Source: Microbulbifer agarilyticus S89 (lineage in GTDB: Bacteria > Pseudomonadota > Gammaproteobacteria > Pseudomonadales > Cellvibrionaceae). From it: a DNA stretch of 64,000 bases. The stretch is from the NCBI RefSeq assembly GCF_000220505.1, contig NZ_AFPJ01000019.1:30288-94287 (forward strand). The letters run 5' to 3'. Under the pieces are notes generated by a model. It saw only the letters and a list, made by a program, of their open reading frames with translations, did no database searches and was not told the origin of the DNA. Numbering within the stretch: position 1 is the stretch's first letter; the number at the start of each line of letters is the position of its first letter. Shown here one piece after another: positions 62,253 through 64,000 of the stretch. The position numbers and the translations under genes are program-made.

Positions 62253-63773
62253 TCACAGTTTTTTCATCGGCCGGCCAGGCTCACTCCACAAGACGTGGTA
62301 TTTCTCCTGCTCGGGCCGATCCACACGTGAGAAGGTGTGGGCACCGAAGAAATCGCGCTGTGCCTGCAGCAGGTTCGCTGGCAGGGACTCACGACGGAAA
62401 GCATCGTAGTAGCTAAGTGCCGAAGAAAGCGCTGGAACCGGGATACCACCGATAGTGGCGTCGGCCACCGCGCGGCGCCAGTTACCCTGGTGCTCGGCAA
62501 TCTGCTGGATAAAGAAATCGTCCAACAGCAGGTTGGACAGTTTCACATCGCGCTCGTATGCATCACTGATCGATTGCAGGAACACCGCGCGAATAATGCA
62601 ACCGGCCCGCCAGATTCTCGCAATCTCGGCGAAATTCAGTTGCCAGCCCTGCTCCCGCGCGGCCAGCTTCATCAGGTCGAAACCCTGCGCATATACGCAA
62701 ATCTTTGCGCAGTAGAGCGCATCGTGCAGCTGCGCGATCACTTCCTTGCGCCTTTCTTCCGCAACCGGGGCAATTTCCGGTCCAATCAGTTTTTTCGCCG
62801 CGCGCCCGCGCAACACCTTGCGCGTGGAAAGCGAGCGGGCAAACACCGCTTCCGCAATGCTTGGCGCCGGACAGCCAACTTCCAGCGCGCTCACCGCCGT
62901 CCACAGACCGGTCCCCTTCTGACCCGCGCGATCCAGAATTACATCCACCAGTGGCTCGCCGGTTTCAGAGTCGCGGGTATCCAGAACTTCCGCACTGATA
63001 TCAATCAGGTAGCTGTTCAGCACCCCTTTGTTCCACTCGCGGAACACTGCGGCAATCTCGCTCGGAGACATTTCCAGCGCGCTGCGCATCACATCGTACA
63101 CTTCGCAAATCATCTGCATATCGGCGTATTCAATACCGTTATGCACCATTTTCACGAAATGTCCTGAGCCAATGGGGCCAATGTAAGCGGCACAGGGCTC
63201 GCCCTCTTTCACTGGATTACCTGGCTCGAATCGTTCAATGGACTGGCCACTGGCCGGGTCGACTTTTGCTGCAATCGCATGCCAGACAGGCTCGATGCGC
63301 GCCCAGGCGTAGCGGTCGCCACTGGGCATCAGCGACGGCCCGAAGCGCGCCCCTACCTCACCGCCAGAAACCGCAGTGGTAAAGAAGATCAGCTTGCCCT
63401 CGTAACGCTTGCAGCGCTGTACTGAGTCGGTCCACAGGCTGTTACCGGTATCGATTACAATATCGTCGGCCTGAAGGCCGGCATCCAGCAACTTGTTACA
63501 GACATCGTCGACCGGAGCGCCGGCCGGCACCGACAGAATTACCAGATGGGGCGCCTTGGTACGGGACAGCAGCTCGGTGTAGGAGTTGCAAACCTCAACC
63601 CGGGCAGGCTGGTCACCACGCTCTTTGGCATCCTGCTCCAACAGGTCTTCCAGACGGCTGTGGTCTAGATCGAAGGCACACACGCGGTATCCGTTGTCCA
63701 CCAGGTTGAGGATCAGGTTCTTCCCCATCACGCCGGCGCCAATAAAGCCGATATCGCATAGTGTTTCTGACAT
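62253..63773 (-). CDS. gnd: 6-phosphogluconate dehydrogenase family protein, variant sequence
   Basis: 506 residues, full-length two-domain enzyme of the pentose phosphate pathway by homology: GFIGAGVMGKNL (9-20), FFTTAVSGGEVGARFGPSLMPSG, HFVKMVHNGIEYADMQ with catalytic Lys208 and Glu215, AEAVFARSLS and the C-terminal RESLPANLLQAQRDFFGAHTF. Three normally fixed spots differ. The second beta-strand of the Rossmann fold ends in acidic FDLDHSR (35-37 region) instead of an N-R-S/T type 2'-phosphate site, suggesting NAD. GGN is TGN (109-111). QKGTGKWT is QKGTGLWT (Leu290). Decarboxylating 6-phosphogluconate activity is therefore likely but not certain. Confidence 0.85.
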   Translation of the reverse strand: MSETLCDIGFIGAGVMGKNLILNLVDNGYRVCAFDLDHSRLEDLLEQDAKERGDQPARVEVCNSYTELLSRTKAPHLVILSVPAGAPVDDVCNKLLDAGLQADDIVIDTGNSLWTDSVQRCKRYEGKLIFFTTAVSGGEVGARFGPSLMPSGDRYAWARIEPVWHAIAAKVDPASGQSIERFEPGNPVKEGEPCAAYIGPIGSGHFVKMVHNGIEYADMQMICEVYDVMRSALEMSPSEIAAVFREWNKGVLNSYLIDISAEVLDTRDSETGEPLVDVILDRAGQKGTGLWTAVSALEVGCPAPSIAEAVFARSLSTRKVLRGRAAKKLIGPEIAPVAEERRKEVIAQLHDALYCAKICVYAQGFDLMKLAAREQGWQLNFAEIARIWRAGCIIRAVFLQSISDAYERDVKLSNLLLDDFFIQQIAEHQGNWRRAVADATIGGIPVPALSSALSYYDAFRRESLPANLLQAQRDFFGAHTFSRVDRPEQEKYHVLWSEPGRPMKKL

Positions 63774-64000
63774 GTAATTCTCCAGTGCGCAGGAATCGTG
63801 TATTGCCGCGGGGCTCAGCTGAACGCCGCTGCTCGCTCAAAGGGCGCGGAGTATAGCAATCGAAAAGGCGCTTCGGGAGCGCATTTTGATAATGTGGCCA
63901 TTGTAGTAATACCGCAGGGGGTTCACCGGTTTCTCACCACAGGGTTACGAGGGTACACTTCAGCCCTGACCAATGGGCCGGGAACCATCCCCGGGCCTTT
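63774..64000. other. Region upstream of gnd, to the window edge
   Basis: 227 bases with no supported gene on either strand. It must hold the gnd promoter on the minus strand; I see no clear boxes. Anything beyond base 64000 is unseen. Confidence 0.4.

Noticed and set aside
1-64000. tRNA, rRNA, CRISPR arrays, insertion sequences and prophage
   Set aside because: Read through on both strands; no cloverleaf, regularly spaced repeats, transposase, integrase or phage structural proteins were recognised.

Overview
The window is 64 kb of a moderately GC-rich, gene-dense genome of a free-living gammaproteobacterium. Protein families, the conserved mtaD-ubiG-mupP-yciK block, RdgC, OmpW, a PagL-type deacylase and many exported hydrolases fit a marine Cellvibrionales-type organism such as Microbulbifer. 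The genus is an inference from gene content only. I saw no rRNA, tRNA, CRISPR array, insertion sequence or prophage.

Layout. 1-2767: end of a TRZ/ATZ deaminase, ubiG, mupP and yciK, all on the plus strand. 2768-5395: an AT-rich gap, then a seven-bladed propeller lipoprotein unlike its surroundings. 5522-9021: minus-strand operon of a bile-acid-type symporter, a TSUP permease and a D-aminoacylase-like amidohydrolase. 9451-14735: MBL-fold protein, murQ, an acidic membrane-anchored protein, a periplasmic VasI/TagO-like protein, a divergent sigma-70 factor and PagL. 14959-19372: a truncated glycosyltransferase, a full glycosyltransferase, a TraB/GumN protein and a porin. 19441-23765: fused indolepyruvate ferredoxin oxidoreductase divergent from an Lrp/AsnC regulator. 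23881-29333: shikimate-kinase-like protein, hexapeptide acyltransferase, and a glycosyltransferase/methyltransferase/six-hairpin operon facing another methyltransferase. 29612-33650: OmpW, then polyamine-type glutamine synthetase and aminotransferase genes.

34058-43618 is the most striking part. On one strand lie a secreted cyanophycinase-like protein with a PPC domain, a 22-codon ORF, a TonB-dependent receptor, a YfcC-type transporter, an isoaspartyl-dipeptidase-like amidohydrolase, a solo AraC-type DNA-binding domain and a second, lipoprotein cyanophycinase. The last five are separated by 66, 17, 12 and -4 bases. This reads as an extracellular pathway for cyanophycin or a related beta-aspartyl polymer: cut outside, import beta-Asp-Arg, split to Asp and Arg. 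The polyamine genes just downstream could handle arginine-derived amines. The dipeptidase lacks the first His of the HxH metal motif, so its chemistry may differ from IadA.

43761-50097: DUF6122-like protein, GntR regulator, patatin, glyoxalase I, class V aminotransferase-like protein, SIMPL lipoprotein, a cruciform-like intergenic element, and a secreted amidohydrolase. 50283-64000 is mostly housekeeping: M16 peptidase, leucine dehydrogenase, RNase II, pepD, lipoproteins, a HAD phosphatase, rdgC and a sequence-variant 6-phosphogluconate dehydrogenase. Several start codons were moved downstream of the longest ORF on ribosome-binding-site, signal-peptide or family-length grounds; each entry says so.
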